Assembly: GCA_017448455.1 (NCBI GenBank)
Contig: JAFSLL010000163.1
Location: forward strand, 1 to 43,043
DNA length: 43,043 bases
Origin: Oscillospiraceae bacterium
Lineage (GTDB): Bacteria; Bacillota; Clostridia; Oscillospirales; Oscillospiraceae
Direction: 5' to 3'
Part shown: one piece after another, positions 24,545-33,242 of the stretch
Layout: the number at the start of each line of letters is the position of its first letter
Position numbering within the stretch: the stretch's first letter is position 1
Notes under the pieces: generated by a model
What the model was told of the DNA's origin: nothing
The model's input: the letters and a program-made list of their open reading frames with translations, nothing else
The model's database searches: none
Translations under genes and position numbers: made by a program

Positions 24545-26152
24545 ATGCGCCCAATCCTGAAAAACAAGCTTTATCTCTATCTGACAGAGTTTTTCGCCGG
24601 CATGGCCGTGATGGCGGTGGAGCTCGGCGCGAGCCGGCTGCTCGCCCCCTACTTTTCCTCCTCGCAGATTGTCTGGACGATTATCATCGGTACGATCATG
24701 ATCGCCATGGCGCTTGGCAACATCTACGGCGGGAAAAGCGCGGACCGGGATCCGAACCCGGACAGACTCTATCGCCGGATTATCATTGCCGCAGTCTGGA
24801 TCGCGCTGATCCCGGTCGTCGGGAAATATATCATTCTCGGCATCTCCGCGGTGATGATTTTCTCTGTCAATTCCAATTACCTGATCTGGGCGGCCTTCGC
24901 GGCCTGTATGCTGATCTTTGTCTTTCCGCTTTTCCTGCTCGGAACCGTCACGCCTTCACTGGCCAAGTATACGATGGAGAACCTGGAGGACAACGCCCGC
25001 ATCGTCGGCACACTCGGTGCCGCCAACACCATCGGCAGCATCATCGGCACCTTTGTTCCGACCTTTATATCCATCCCGGCGGTCGGCACGTCCGTCACCT
25101 TCCTCATCTTTGCGGGAATCCTGCTGGTGCTGGCGCTGCTCTACTTCTTCAGCGCGAAGCAGAAGAGTACGGCGGCCGTCGTGGGAATCGTCCTGTTTCT
25201 TGCAAGCTGCGCGCTCGGACACCGCTCCAACTTTGCGTTCTGGAAGGATAACCTGCTGTATGAGGGCGAATCCATCTACAACTACCTGCAGGTGGAGGAA
25301 ACGGACGACAGCGTGATTCTGTCTACCAATGTCCTTTTCGGCGTGCAGTCGATCCTGCGCAAGGACGCGAACCTGACCGGCATGTACTACGACTATGCCA
25401 TGGCAGCGCCCTTCATGGCCGGGATTGAGGAAAAAACAGCCGAGGGAGAGGACTTTTCTCTGCTGATCCTCGGTATGGGAACCGGCACTTATGGCAGTCA
25501 GTGCGCAAGATACTATCCGGAGATCCAGGTGGAAGGCGTCGAAATTGACGGCAAGATCACCGATCTCGCCCGGGAATACTTTGAAATGCCGGAAGACCTG
25601 CCGGTCAGCACCTACGACGGCCGGGCCTGGCTGCACGCGGTGGACACAAAATACGACGTAATCATGGTCGATGCCTATCAGGACATCACGATTCCGTTTC
25701 AGATGTCGTCCATTGAGTTCTTCACCCTCGTACGGGACCACCTGAAGGACGGCGGCGTCATGGTGGTCAACATGAACATGCGCGGCCAGAAAGAGGGCAA
25801 CATCAACCAGTATCTGGCGGACACCATCGCGCATGTCTTCTCGGAGATCTACACGGTCGATGTTCTTCACAACACCAACCGAGAGCTCTTCGCTTCCAAC
25901 AGTCCGGAGATGCTTTCTGTGATGGAACGAAACCTCGCTCTCTGCCAGGACGCCGAGCTGCAGACCATGCTGCGGCGCGTAACGGCAAGCCTGAGCGCAT
26001 ATGAGGCGGGCCCGTACCTGATGACCGATGACCGCGCGCCGGTGGAGCTGCTGGGAATGCAGGTCATCGATGACCTGATCCGCGACGAGGTCGCGTGGTA
26101 TAAACAGCTTTATGAAGAATACGGCATTCAGGGAATCATCGGCAGCTTTTAA
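24545..26152 (+). CDS. Membrane protein with C-terminal spermidine-synthase-like domain
   Basis: A 535-residue two-part protein. The first ~225 residues hold six or seven transmembrane helices, starting with FFAGMAVMAVELGASRLLAP, which is typical of fused membrane/spermidine-synthase proteins. The C-terminal ~300 residues are a cytosolic Rossmann domain with LILGMGTGTYGSQ (~308-320), the acidic VEGVEIDG and MVDAYQDITIPFQMSS. The family resembles polyamine synthases and methyltransferases, using S-adenosylmethionine or its decarboxylated form. The usual polyamine-pathway neighbours are absent. As the last gene of a glycan operon, 24 nt after the aminotransferase, it may transfer an aminopropyl or similar group at the membrane. 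That is inference. Confidence 0.87.
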   Translation: MRPILKNKLYLYLTEFFAGMAVMAVELGASRLLAPYFSSSQIVWTIIIGTIMIAMALGNIYGGKSADRDPNPDRLYRRIIIAAVWIALIPVVGKYIILGISAVMIFSVNSNYLIWAAFAACMLIFVFPLFLLGTVTPSLAKYTMENLEDNARIVGTLGAANTIGSIIGTFVPTFISIPAVGTSVTFLIFAGILLVLALLYFFSAKQKSTAAVVGIVLFLASCALGHRSNFAFWKDNLLYEGESIYNYLQVEETDDSVILSTNVLFGVQSILRKDANLTGMYYDYAMAAPFMAGIEEKTAEGEDFSLLILGMGTGTYGSQCARYYPEIQVEGVEIDGKITDLAREYFEMPEDLPVSTYDGRAWLHAVDTKYDVIMVDAYQDITIPFQMSSIEFFTLVRDHLKDGGVMVVNMNMRGQKEGNINQYLADTIAHVFSEIYTVDVLHNTNRELFASNSPEMLSVMERNLALCQDAELQTMLRRVTASLSAYEAGPYLMTDDRAPVELLGMQVIDDLIRDEVAWYKQLYEEYGIQGIIGSF

Positions 26153-26171
26153 CAGCCTGTATAATGAAAAA

Positions 26172-26195
26172 TCGCCCGGTCTTTCGACCGGGCGA
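26172..26195. terminator. Terminator closing the lipoprotein-glycan operon (bidirectional)
   Basis: TCGCCCGGT, loop CTTTCG, ACCGGGCGA, then TTTTTT at 26201-26206. The reverse strand ends in TTTT. It lies between two convergent operons. Confidence 0.92.
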
Positions 26196-26211
26196 AACTG
26201 TTTTTTAGGGA

Positions 26212-27156
26212 TTATTTTGCTTTTACATAGGGTTTGCCGTTTGCCGCCGGCACACGGGACTTGCCGACGAAGAGGATGAGCACAATTACCGTGACGGCAT
26301 AGGGGATCATGGAGATCAGCTGCATGTTAATGCCGGAAGAACCGCCGAGAACAACTTTCAGTCCGGAGCAGAAGCCAAACAGAAGGCATCCGACCAGGGC
26401 GCCCTGCGGACGAAACTTACCGAAGATAACAGCGGCAATGGCAATAAAGCCCTGACCGACAATGGAGATGGGACGGAACTGTGTGGAGATCGCCATCGTG
26501 ACACAGGCACCGCCCAGGCCGGAGAGGAAACCGGAAATGCACACGCAGAGGAACCTCATCCGAAGGACGTTGATGCCGAGCGTTTCACAGGCCTGAGGAT
26601 GTTCGCCGCAGGCGCGGAGCCGGAGCCCGAAGCGGGTTTTGTAAAAGACAAACCAGACAATCAAAACGGCAATAAAAACAAGATAGGTAGACGCGTAGTT
26701 GGCGAAGATGTTGTCCATAAACCGGCCAAAAACAGTACCGGTATCAAACACGCCGCGGAAAAGACGGGGGATCTTCATGCTGGCTTCCAGCGGAATGGTG
26801 TCCGTGGAGTTAAACATGACCTTGGCAATCATAATGACAATGCCGGGTCCCAGCATATTGATTGCCGTACCGGCGATGGTCTGGTCGGCGCCGAGATTAA
26901 CCGTGGCGATGGCGTGCAGCATGCCGAAGAAGGCGCCGGCGAGACCGCCGCAGAGAAAGCCGATCCAGGGGTTGCCGGTGAAGTAGGCGACAACCGTTCC
27001 CGTAAAAGCGCCGGCCGTCATCATGCCTTCTATACCGATGTTTACGACACCGGAAACTTCCGAGAAGCAGGAACCAAGAGCGGCATACAGAAGGGGTGTG
27101 GTGTAGATCAGCGTGGCATAGAGGATGATACCGAGGTTATTCACAAATTCCGTCAT
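26212..27156 (-). CDS. Nucleoside-type ABC transporter permease (NupQ/YufQ-like)
   Basis: A 314-residue inner-membrane permease of the BPD_transp_2 family with about eight to ten helices. The family signature is visible at VNIGIEGMMTAGAF and in CGEHPQACETLGINVLRMR, the cytoplasmic loop that contacts the ATPase. Together with the second permease, the two-domain ATPase and the BMP lipoprotein it should import nucleosides. It overlaps the upstream permease by 4 nt and is the last gene of its operon. Confidence 0.92.
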   Translation of the reverse strand: MTEFVNNLGIILYATLIYTTPLLYAALGSCFSEVSGVVNIGIEGMMTAGAFTGTVVAYFTGNPWIGFLCGGLAGAFFGMLHAIATVNLGADQTIAGTAINMLGPGIVIMIAKVMFNSTDTIPLEASMKIPRLFRGVFDTGTVFGRFMDNIFANYASTYLVFIAVLIVWFVFYKTRFGLRLRACGEHPQACETLGINVLRMRFLCVCISGFLSGLGGACVTMAISTQFRPISIVGQGFIAIAAVIFGKFRPQGALVGCLLFGFCSGLKVVLGGSSGINMQLISMIPYAVTVIVLILFVGKSRVPAANGKPYVKAK

Positions 27157-28280
27157 TGTTTATCGCCCTCCTTCTTTTCGCTTTCTTTGGCAGGTGGTGC
27201 AGTATCCCGTACCCCTCGTTTCAGATATTTCAGACGCTCAAAAACAATCGAGATTGCGATGAAGAAGACGACGGTTCCCACAATGACATTGACCAGCTGT
27301 GTCGGTGCCCCAACCAGGTTAAGCTTGCTGCCGCCGTAGATCAGCGCACCGTAAAACAGGCCTGCGATGAAAACACCAAAGGGATTGGAACAGCCCATCA
27401 GCGCGACAACGATACCGGCAAAACCGAATCCCTCCTGGCTGGAGAAGACGCTGACACGGCTTCCCATTCCCATCAGCTGAAGGGCACCGCCGAGGCCGGC
27501 CAGCGCGCCGGAGATGGCGAGCGCTGTCAGAATGGAGCCGTTGACATTGATTCCACCGTACTCTGCGGCAAAACGGTTGGAGCCGACCGCTTTCAGCTCA
27601 TAACCGAGCGTGGTCTTGTCGATAATAAACCAGACAAGGAACATCATGGCAATCGCGACAAGAATTCCCCAGTTGGCGGTGGGGCAGAGGCCGAGCTCTT
27701 TGATCAGGTCCTTGGAGAGAAGGGTGCTCGCGTTTGCGGAGATGTTCTTGGTCGCCTCCGCCGTGCCGTCGCTGTGGATGGCGGGGATGCCGGCAATAAA
27801 GTTGGAAAGGTAGAAGGCAATCCAGTTAAACATGATCATGGAGAGCACTTCATTGATTCCCCATTTGGTTTTCAGAAAGCCAACAATAATGCCCCATACA
27901 GCACCGGCGGCCATCGCCGCGAGAAAACACAGAGGGATCAGAACAGGCTTGGGAAGACCGCCGAACAGAATTCCCACAACGGCCGCAGCCATGGATCCGA
28001 CAACAAACTGGCCTTCAGCGCCGATATTAAACACGCCGGTTTTAAAGGAGAAGGCGACGGACAGGCCGACGACAATATAGGGGATGGCATAAACGACTAC
28101 ATAGGAAAAACCTTTTACGCTGGTTACGCTTGTCAGCAGCCGGCCGTAAGCCGCGCCAACCGAGATCCCCATAATTGACAGAAAGACAGCCCCGACAAGA
28201 AAGCCCAGAATGATCGACAGAATCGTATGGAGAAACCGGTTGGTGGATAGAATCTCGATGAAGGATTTTTTCGTCTTCAT
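27153..28280 (-). CDS. Nucleoside-type ABC transporter permease (NupP/YufP-like)
   Basis: A 375-residue permease partner. It has an N-terminal cytoplasmic stretch and helix, FSFKTGVFNIGAEGQF near residue 80, and the ATPase-contact loop YELKAVGSNRFAAEYGGINV. The C-terminus is charged (ESEKKEGDKQ). It overlaps the ATPase gene by 4 nt at one end and the second permease by 4 nt at the other, so all three are translationally coupled. Confidence 0.92.
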   Translation of the reverse strand: MKTKKSFIEILSTNRFLHTILSIILGFLVGAVFLSIMGISVGAAYGRLLTSVTSVKGFSYVVVYAIPYIVVGLSVAFSFKTGVFNIGAEGQFVVGSMAAAVVGILFGGLPKPVLIPLCFLAAMAAGAVWGIIVGFLKTKWGINEVLSMIMFNWIAFYLSNFIAGIPAIHSDGTAEATKNISANASTLLSKDLIKELGLCPTANWGILVAIAMMFLVWFIIDKTTLGYELKAVGSNRFAAEYGGINVNGSILTALAISGALAGLGGALQLMGMGSRVSVFSSQEGFGFAGIVVALMGCSNPFGVFIAGLFYGALIYGGSKLNLVGAPTQLVNVIVGTVVFFIAISIVFERLKYLKRGVRDTAPPAKESEKKEGDKQ

Positions 28281-29815
28281 GCTGATTTACCTCCTGCCAT
28301 CATGAGACCGAGCTCGTTTTCATTGGCGTCTTTGCCGGGAATCGAGCTGACGATCTGTCCGTCGAAAATGACATCGATGATATCGGAAAGGCCCATGATT
28401 TCGTCCAGCTCAAAGGAAACAAGGAGCACAGCTTTTCCTTTGTTGCGCTGTTCGACGATATATTTGTGGACATATTCAATAGCGCCGACGTCCAATCCGC
28501 GGGTCGGGTTTACCGCGATCAGCAGATCTTTGTCATTCTGCACCTCACGCGCGATGATTACCTTCTGCTGGTTTCCGCCGGAAAGCGTGCCGGCAGGGCG
28601 CTTTTCGCTGTTCTGCGGACGGATGTCATACTGTGTGATAGACCGGGAGGCGTGCTGGAAGATGGGATCGCGCTGAAGTACGCTCTTCTTTGAGAAAGGA
28701 GACTCTCCGTAGTTCTGGAGGATGAGGTTATCTTCAATGGAGGAGCTGAGGACAAGGCCGTGCTTCTGGCGGTCGGCGGGAATGCTGGATACACCGTGGT
28801 CAAACCCGAAGCGCGGGCTCTTGTTGAAGACATCTACGCCGTTTACAAGGATCTGACCGGAAGTCCCCTTTCGAAGACCGGTGATGACTTCGATCAGTTC
28901 GGTCTGGCCGTTGCCGTCGATGCCGGCGATGCCGACAATCTCTCCGCGCCGAACCTGCAGGTTCAGCCCTTTTACGATTTCCACACCACGGTAGTCCAGG
29001 CAGTGCAGGTCCTTCACATCCAGAACGACCTCGCCCGGCGTCTGCTCGGGCTTGTCAACCTTAAAGGCAACCTTGCGGCCAACCATCATGCTGGCAAGAT
29101 CGTTTTCGTCCACCGTGCTGACATCCACGGTGCCGATATATTTCCCGAGTCGGATAATGGTGCAGAAATCGGCAGATTCTTTGATCTCTTTCAGTTTGTG
29201 CGTGATGAGGATGATGCTTTTCCCGTCCTTGGTGAGGTTGTGCATGATTTCAATCAGTTCCACAATCTCCTGGGGGGTCAGGGAGGACGTCGGCTCATCC
29301 AGGATGAGAATGTCGGCCCCACGATACAGTGCCTTCAGGATCTCGACGCGCTGCTGCATTCCGACTGAAATATCCTCAATCTTAGCGTCGGGGTCGATGG
29401 AGAGACCGTATTTCTCGGAAATGTCCACAACGTTTTTTCGCGCGGTTTCCATATCCAGAGAAACGCCTTTCCGCGGTTCCGTTCCCAATACGATGTTTTC
29501 CGTGACCGTAAAGGGCTGTACAAGCATGAAGTGCTGATGGACCATGCCAATCCCCGCATCGATGGCGTCACGGGGGTTATTCATCTCGATTTTCTTCCCG
29601 TTGACCAGGATATCTCCGGAAGTAGGCTTGAGCAAACCGTATAACTGGTTCATCAAGGTCGATTTTCCGGCGCCGTTTTCGCCGAGGATCGCATGGATTT
29701 CGCCCTTGTGGACAGTAAGATTGATTCCGTCATTCGCCGTAAAGTTGCCAAATCTCTTGACAATATTACGCATTTCAATAACGGGAACATTCATGTCCAC
29801 ATATTGTCTTGCCAA
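28277..29815 (-). CDS. Nucleoside-type ABC transporter ATPase, two ABC domains (NupO/YufO-like)
   Basis: A 512-residue protein with two fused ATPase domains, as in sugar and nucleoside importers. The first has a good Walker A (GENGAGKST), the signature ISVGMQQRVEI and Walker B ILILDEPTSSLT. The second has a degenerate Walker A (GIDGNGQTEL), the signature LSGGNQQKV and the family's NPTRGLDVGA. The start is a TTG at 29815, chosen because AGGAGG lies 8 nt upstream; the in-frame ATG at 29794 has no such site. It lies 37 nt after the FucI-like gene and overlaps the permease by 4 nt. Confidence 0.94.
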   Translation of the reverse strand: MARQYVDMNVPVIEMRNIVKRFGNFTANDGINLTVHKGEIHAILGENGAGKSTLMNQLYGLLKPTSGDILVNGKKIEMNNPRDAIDAGIGMVHQHFMLVQPFTVTENIVLGTEPRKGVSLDMETARKNVVDISEKYGLSIDPDAKIEDISVGMQQRVEILKALYRGADILILDEPTSSLTPQEIVELIEIMHNLTKDGKSIILITHKLKEIKESADFCTIIRLGKYIGTVDVSTVDENDLASMMVGRKVAFKVDKPEQTPGEVVLDVKDLHCLDYRGVEIVKGLNLQVRRGEIVGIAGIDGNGQTELIEVITGLRKGTSGQILVNGVDVFNKSPRFGFDHGVSSIPADRQKHGLVLSSSIEDNLILQNYGESPFSKKSVLQRDPIFQHASRSITQYDIRPQNSEKRPAGTLSGGNQQKVIIAREVQNDKDLLIAVNPTRGLDVGAIEYVHKYIVEQRNKGKAVLLVSFELDEIMGLSDIIDVIFDGQIVSSIPGKDANENELGLMMAGGKSA

Positions 29816-29852
29816 TTAGACCGCCTCCTTATAAAATCTGTTGAATACTTGT

Positions 29853-31037
29853 TTACAGTATACGGAAAAACGCGTCCACATCTGCTGCGTGATTCCCACG
29901 GCAGATAATATGATGGTTATTAATCGGCGCAGTCAGGAAATAGGAAAAATCATCCAGGCATACTTTAATCTGGGTGCGGCAGAGCGTATCGCTGAACGGG
30001 ACGGCTTTGATGACGCCCTCCTGCGCATGGTAGCGGGAAAGATCTCCCTCGCATTTGAAGACGGTGCAGGGGCCTTCCTCAAAAGTACCCTGAACGGCGA
30101 CGCCGATACCGGATTCAAAATGGGTGTTGAGGCAGAAGGCCTTCAGCATGGTTGTCGGGATGGTGCAGTGGGCGAAAACCGCCTCGCCGTTCTTCGTGTC
30201 AAAACGGCTGGGGTTGCAGAGGAAGAGGGGTTCGTTCGTGATGCTGCCCAGAATGGCCATGGAGAGCAGAGAAGGGATGTCGCCTTCACAGCCGCCGTAG
30301 ATCCCTTCGGAATTCAGAATCGAAAGACCGAGACAGCCGGTCGTGTGAACCGTGTCGAGCAGGTCGAAGCAGCGTACGGAAACACCGCAGAGATCATAAC
30401 GCGCGCACAGACGCTTGAAAGCGCCATAGACAAAAAGCGCTTTTTCAATTTCCTGCCGGTCAAACGTCTGCTGCTGGAACAGCTGCGTATACTGGTTTGG
30501 CTCATATTCTTCCCTGGCAATTTCGGCGAGCAGTTCTTCCATCGGGATGGAGACAAAACCAAGACCAAGCTTCTGCATCATTGCGTCAGGAGAATAACTG
30601 CTGGCGATCAGCCAGTCGGAGGGAGTGCCGATACAGCCGATCTTTTTCCCCTTTAAGCGGGCTTTCGCCCGAAAGGCAGCCTGCAGGGAACGTATTTTAG
30701 AGGCAATCTCCTCAATGTCGCCGTGTAAAATCTCGCCGCTTCCGCCGTGCTTACGCAGGAAGCTGAGAATTTCCATGGAGGCAGCGAGAGAGTTGCTGTC
30801 GCCACTGGTCAGAATATAACAGTGACGCTGCTTCAGCTGTTCAAAAACTTCCAGGAAGAAGCCTTCGCTCCCACCGGAAGCGACATAAAGAAGGGCAAAA
30901 TCATCTGCGAGATACTGTTCCAGAGAGACGCGCACCAGCGGTTCTCCGAGAGCATCTGAGACCGCATTGATGAAGCGGTTCATCTGCTCTTTGGTAAGCT
31001 GAGAGAGAGGGCTCTGGATTTGATAATAATCGGCCAT
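29853..31037 (-). CDS. L-fucose isomerase-like (FucI/AraA C-terminal-like) protein
   Basis: A 394-residue cytoplasmic protein related to the fucose/arabinose isomerase superfamily. The most telling motif is GGCEGDIPSLLSMAIL near residues 247-262, which carries a metal-binding acid in the family. IGCIGTPSDWLI near residue 134 marks the preceding Rossmann-like domain. It is shorter than true FucI (~590 residues), like the many uncharacterised family members. It is encoded between the BMP lipoprotein and the transporter ATPase, after the terminator at 31115-31150. A pentose or deoxy-sugar isomerase role linked to the imported substrate is possible, but no standard nucleoside route needs one. GAGGAG precedes the ATG. 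Confidence 0.8.
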   Translation of the reverse strand: MADYYQIQSPLSQLTKEQMNRFINAVSDALGEPLVRVSLEQYLADDFALLYVASGGSEGFFLEVFEQLKQRHCYILTSGDSNSLAASMEILSFLRKHGGSGEILHGDIEEIASKIRSLQAAFRAKARLKGKKIGCIGTPSDWLIASSYSPDAMMQKLGLGFVSIPMEELLAEIAREEYEPNQYTQLFQQQTFDRQEIEKALFVYGAFKRLCARYDLCGVSVRCFDLLDTVHTTGCLGLSILNSEGIYGGCEGDIPSLLSMAILGSITNEPLFLCNPSRFDTKNGEAVFAHCTIPTTMLKAFCLNTHFESGIGVAVQGTFEEGPCTVFKCEGDLSRYHAQEGVIKAVPFSDTLCRTQIKVCLDDFSYFLTAPINNHHIICRGNHAADVDAFFRIL

Positions 31038-31114
31038 GAGAATACTCCTCGTCTGATCAAAAGATAGTTTATTCTACCATAGACGGCACGCATTTTCTAT
31101 ACTTTCTTTCCACA

Positions 31115-31150
31115 AAAACAAAAAAGCCCTTTGCCTGATGGCAAAGGGCT
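31115..31150 (-). terminator. Terminator or attenuator after the BMP lipoprotein gene
   Basis: On the minus strand AGCCCTTTGCC, loop ATCA, GGCAAAGGGCT is followed by a T-rich run. It lies between the binding-protein gene and the rest of the transporter genes, so it would leave more binding protein than membrane components. Confidence 0.88.
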
Positions 31151-31176
31151 GGAGAATCGGAATATGACCGGCAGAA

Positions 31177-32247
31177 TCAGCCAAGCGTGAATGCGGGGCA
31201 CTCAGCAGTGGTGGTGGGAACGGTCTTTTCGCCGTTGATGATGGCAGCCTTGGCGGCCTCAACAACCTCAAGAACCTCAGCGGGGATGTGGTCACGGGTC
31301 GGAGCAAGGTCAACACCACCGTTGGACAGGTCATACATATGAACACCGGCAGTGAAAGCACCGTCTTTAACGGCCTTGGAGATGTCCTGAGAGGCAACGT
31401 CGACGCGCTTCATGGCAGAGGTGATCACGTGGTCCGGAGCAAGGATGGACTGGTCGGTGTCAACACCGATGGCCCAGATACCCTCTTCGTTGCAGGCTTC
31501 GATAACACCCATTCCGGTGCCGCCGGCAGCATGGTAGATCACATCAGCGCCCTTGGTGATCATGTCCTTCGCAGCGGTGGAACCACCGGCGGAGTCACCG
31601 AAGTTGTTGGCGTTGTACTGAAGAACGGTAGCGTCCGGGCAAGCCTCGAGAACACCGGTGATGTAGCCGATGCCGAAGAGGTTCATGGAATCGGAAACCA
31701 TGCCCTGAACATAACCAACCGTCTTGGACTCTGTGACGGAACCGGCAACGAGGCCGACGAGATAGGAGGCCTGCTCCTGAGCGAACATCAGGCAGGCAAC
31801 GTTCGGCAGGTCGATGCTGGCGTCATCGATGATGGCAAAGAGCTGATCGGGATTGGCCTCAGCAGCCTCACGGGTTGCGTCAGCGAGCATGTAGCCAACG
31901 CAGATGACCAGATCGTAACCCTCGTCGATGAAGGTGTTGATGTTGGTCTGATAGTCAGCGTCGGTCTTGCTCTCCAGATAGTTTACCTCGAAAGAAGGAT
32001 CTTCAGCAGCGAGAGCCTGAAGGCCTTCCCAGGAAGTCTGGTTGAAAGACTTGTCATTGACGCCACCGACGTCGGTGACCATGCCGATTTTGACAACGGC
32101 AGCTTCCTCAGCAGGGGCGGCCTCAGCGGCAGGAGCGGCTTCCTCGGCGGGAGCGGCTTCGGTCGCAGCCGGAGCGGCAGACTGGCCGCAGGCGGCGAGA
32201 GCGAAGATCATGCAGAGTGCGAGAGCAAGCGCAAGAATCTTTTTCAT
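31177..32247 (-). CDS. BMP-family nucleoside-binding lipoprotein
   Basis: A 356-residue ABC substrate-binding protein of the BMP/PnrA/Med family. The signal peptide ends in ALAACGQS with the lipidated cysteine at residue 20, followed by an Ala/Pro/Glu-rich linker to about residue 50. The mature domain opens KIGMVTDVGGVNDKSFNQ, the family signature, in which the Asp and Phe line the nucleoside pocket. It captures purine or other nucleosides outside the membrane and passes them to the permeases. It has its own promoter (32304-32333) and a terminator after it. GGAGGAAAAC precedes the ATG. It sits between deoD and the other transporter genes, which supports nucleosides as substrate. Confidence 0.95.
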   Translation of the reverse strand: MKKILALALALCMIFALAACGQSAAPAATEAAPAEEAAPAAEAAPAEEAAVVKIGMVTDVGGVNDKSFNQTSWEGLQALAAEDPSFEVNYLESKTDADYQTNINTFIDEGYDLVICVGYMLADATREAAEANPDQLFAIIDDASIDLPNVACLMFAQEQASYLVGLVAGSVTESKTVGYVQGMVSDSMNLFGIGYITGVLEACPDATVLQYNANNFGDSAGGSTAAKDMITKGADVIYHAAGGTGMGVIEACNEEGIWAIGVDTDQSILAPDHVITSAMKRVDVASQDISKAVKDGAFTAGVHMYDLSNGGVDLAPTRDHIPAEVLEVVEAAKAAIINGEKTVPTTTAECPAFTLG

Positions 32248-32303
32248 TGTTTTCCTCCAAATTTAATATTTTTCCCGGGAATACGGTCCCGGCACCAAAC
32301 ACA

Positions 32304-32333
32304 ATTATACCATGTACAGGGATACAGAATCAA
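32304..32333 (-). promoter_or_regulatory. Promoter of the BMP lipoprotein gene
   Basis: On the minus strand TTGATT (32328-32333) and a perfect TATAAT (32304-32309) are spaced 18 nt apart, about 57 nt upstream of the ATG. The leader contains a small hairpin, CCGGGA-N6-TCCCGG, near 32275-32292. Confidence 0.7.
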
Positions 32334-32367
32334 GATAAACTTGCAGAAAGTCAGGGCTTTGTTTCTG

Positions 32368-33108
32368 TCAGGCCATCTTTGCCATGGCGACGGCGGTATC
32401 CAGCGCGATTTCCATCATCTGGGTGAAGGAATTCTGCCGTTCTTCAGCGGGAAGATTGTCCTCAGGACGGTAGATGTGGTCGGAAATGGTGCAGATGCAG
32501 AGCGCGCGCTTTCCGGCATAGGCGGCGTTGGCATAGAGGCCGGCGGCTTCCATCTCCACCGCGAGGACACCCATGCGCTTCCACAGATCGTTTTTGCCGC
32601 AGCCTTCGGCGGCATAGAAGGGATCGGAAGAAAGAATGTTGCCGACACGGATGCTGACCCCGCGCTCCTTCGCAACCTGAACCGCGGTGCTGAGCAGCGT
32701 GTAGTCCGCGATTGGGGCAAAGGTGGCGGTCTCGCCGAGGCCGAAGCTCTTTACATAGTTGGAGTTGGTGCAGGCGGCCTGCCCGGCGACGACATCCCGC
32801 AGCTTCAGGTCGTCCTGCAGGGCGCCGGCGGAGCCGATACGAATGATGTTGTCCACGTCGTAGAAGTTAAAGAGCTCCCAGCTGTAAATGCCGATCGAGG
32901 GGATGCCCATGCCGGAGGCCATCACCGTGACGGGGACGCCCTTCCAGGTGCCAGTGTGTCCCTGCACACCGCGCACGTTGTTGACGAGCACCGGGTCGGT
33001 TAAAAAATTCTCCGCGATAAACTTCGCGCGAAGGGGATCGCCGGGCATCAGGACGGTTTTTGCGATCTGGTCTTTCCGGGCGTTGATATGCGGGGTTGGA
33101 ATTGACAT
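32368..33108 (-). CDS. deoD: Purine-nucleoside phosphorylase, DeoD type
   Basis: A 246-residue cytoplasmic enzyme that splits purine nucleosides with phosphate into the base and (deoxy)ribose 1-phosphate. Hallmarks of the hexameric DeoD type are MPGDPLRAKFIAE (residues ~21-33), the phosphate and ribose-site VRGVQGHTGTWKGVPVTVMA, IRIGSAGALQ, and VEMEAAGLY near residue 178. Length is normal. The promoter is at 33156-33184. It is the first gene of the nucleoside import region and sits back-to-back with udk, a second salvage gene. Confidence 0.97.
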   Translation of the reverse strand: MSIPTPHINARKDQIAKTVLMPGDPLRAKFIAENFLTDPVLVNNVRGVQGHTGTWKGVPVTVMASGMGIPSIGIYSWELFNFYDVDNIIRIGSAGALQDDLKLRDVVAGQAACTNSNYVKSFGLGETATFAPIADYTLLSTAVQVAKERGVSIRVGNILSSDPFYAAEGCGKNDLWKRMGVLAVEMEAAGLYANAAYAGKRALCICTISDHIYRPEDNLPAEERQNSFTQMMEIALDTAVAMAKMA

Positions 33109-33155
33109 TTTTCAGTCCTCCTGTCTGTTTTGGTTGGGCTTCTGAATTATAAAAA

Positions 33156-33184
33156 AGTATAATGGAGAAAGCGGAAAAAGTCAA
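33156..33184 (-). promoter_or_regulatory. Promoter of deoD
   Basis: On the minus strand TTGACT (33179-33184), 17 nt, TATACT (33156-33161), about 48 nt before the deoD ATG. One base separates its -35 box from that of the divergent udk promoter. Confidence 0.72.
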
Positions 33185-33185
33185 A

Positions 33186-33214
33186 TTGAAAGAGACGGCA
33201 TTCTGTGGTATGAT
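33186..33214 (+). promoter_or_regulatory. Promoter of the udk-tdk-suf transcription unit
   Basis: TTGAAA (33186-33191), 17 nt, TATGAT (33209-33214), with the preceding TG of an extended -10. It lies 29 nt before the udk ATG. Confidence 0.72.
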
Positions 33215-33242
33215 AGCAAAAATGAACTGTGGAGGAAATGCC

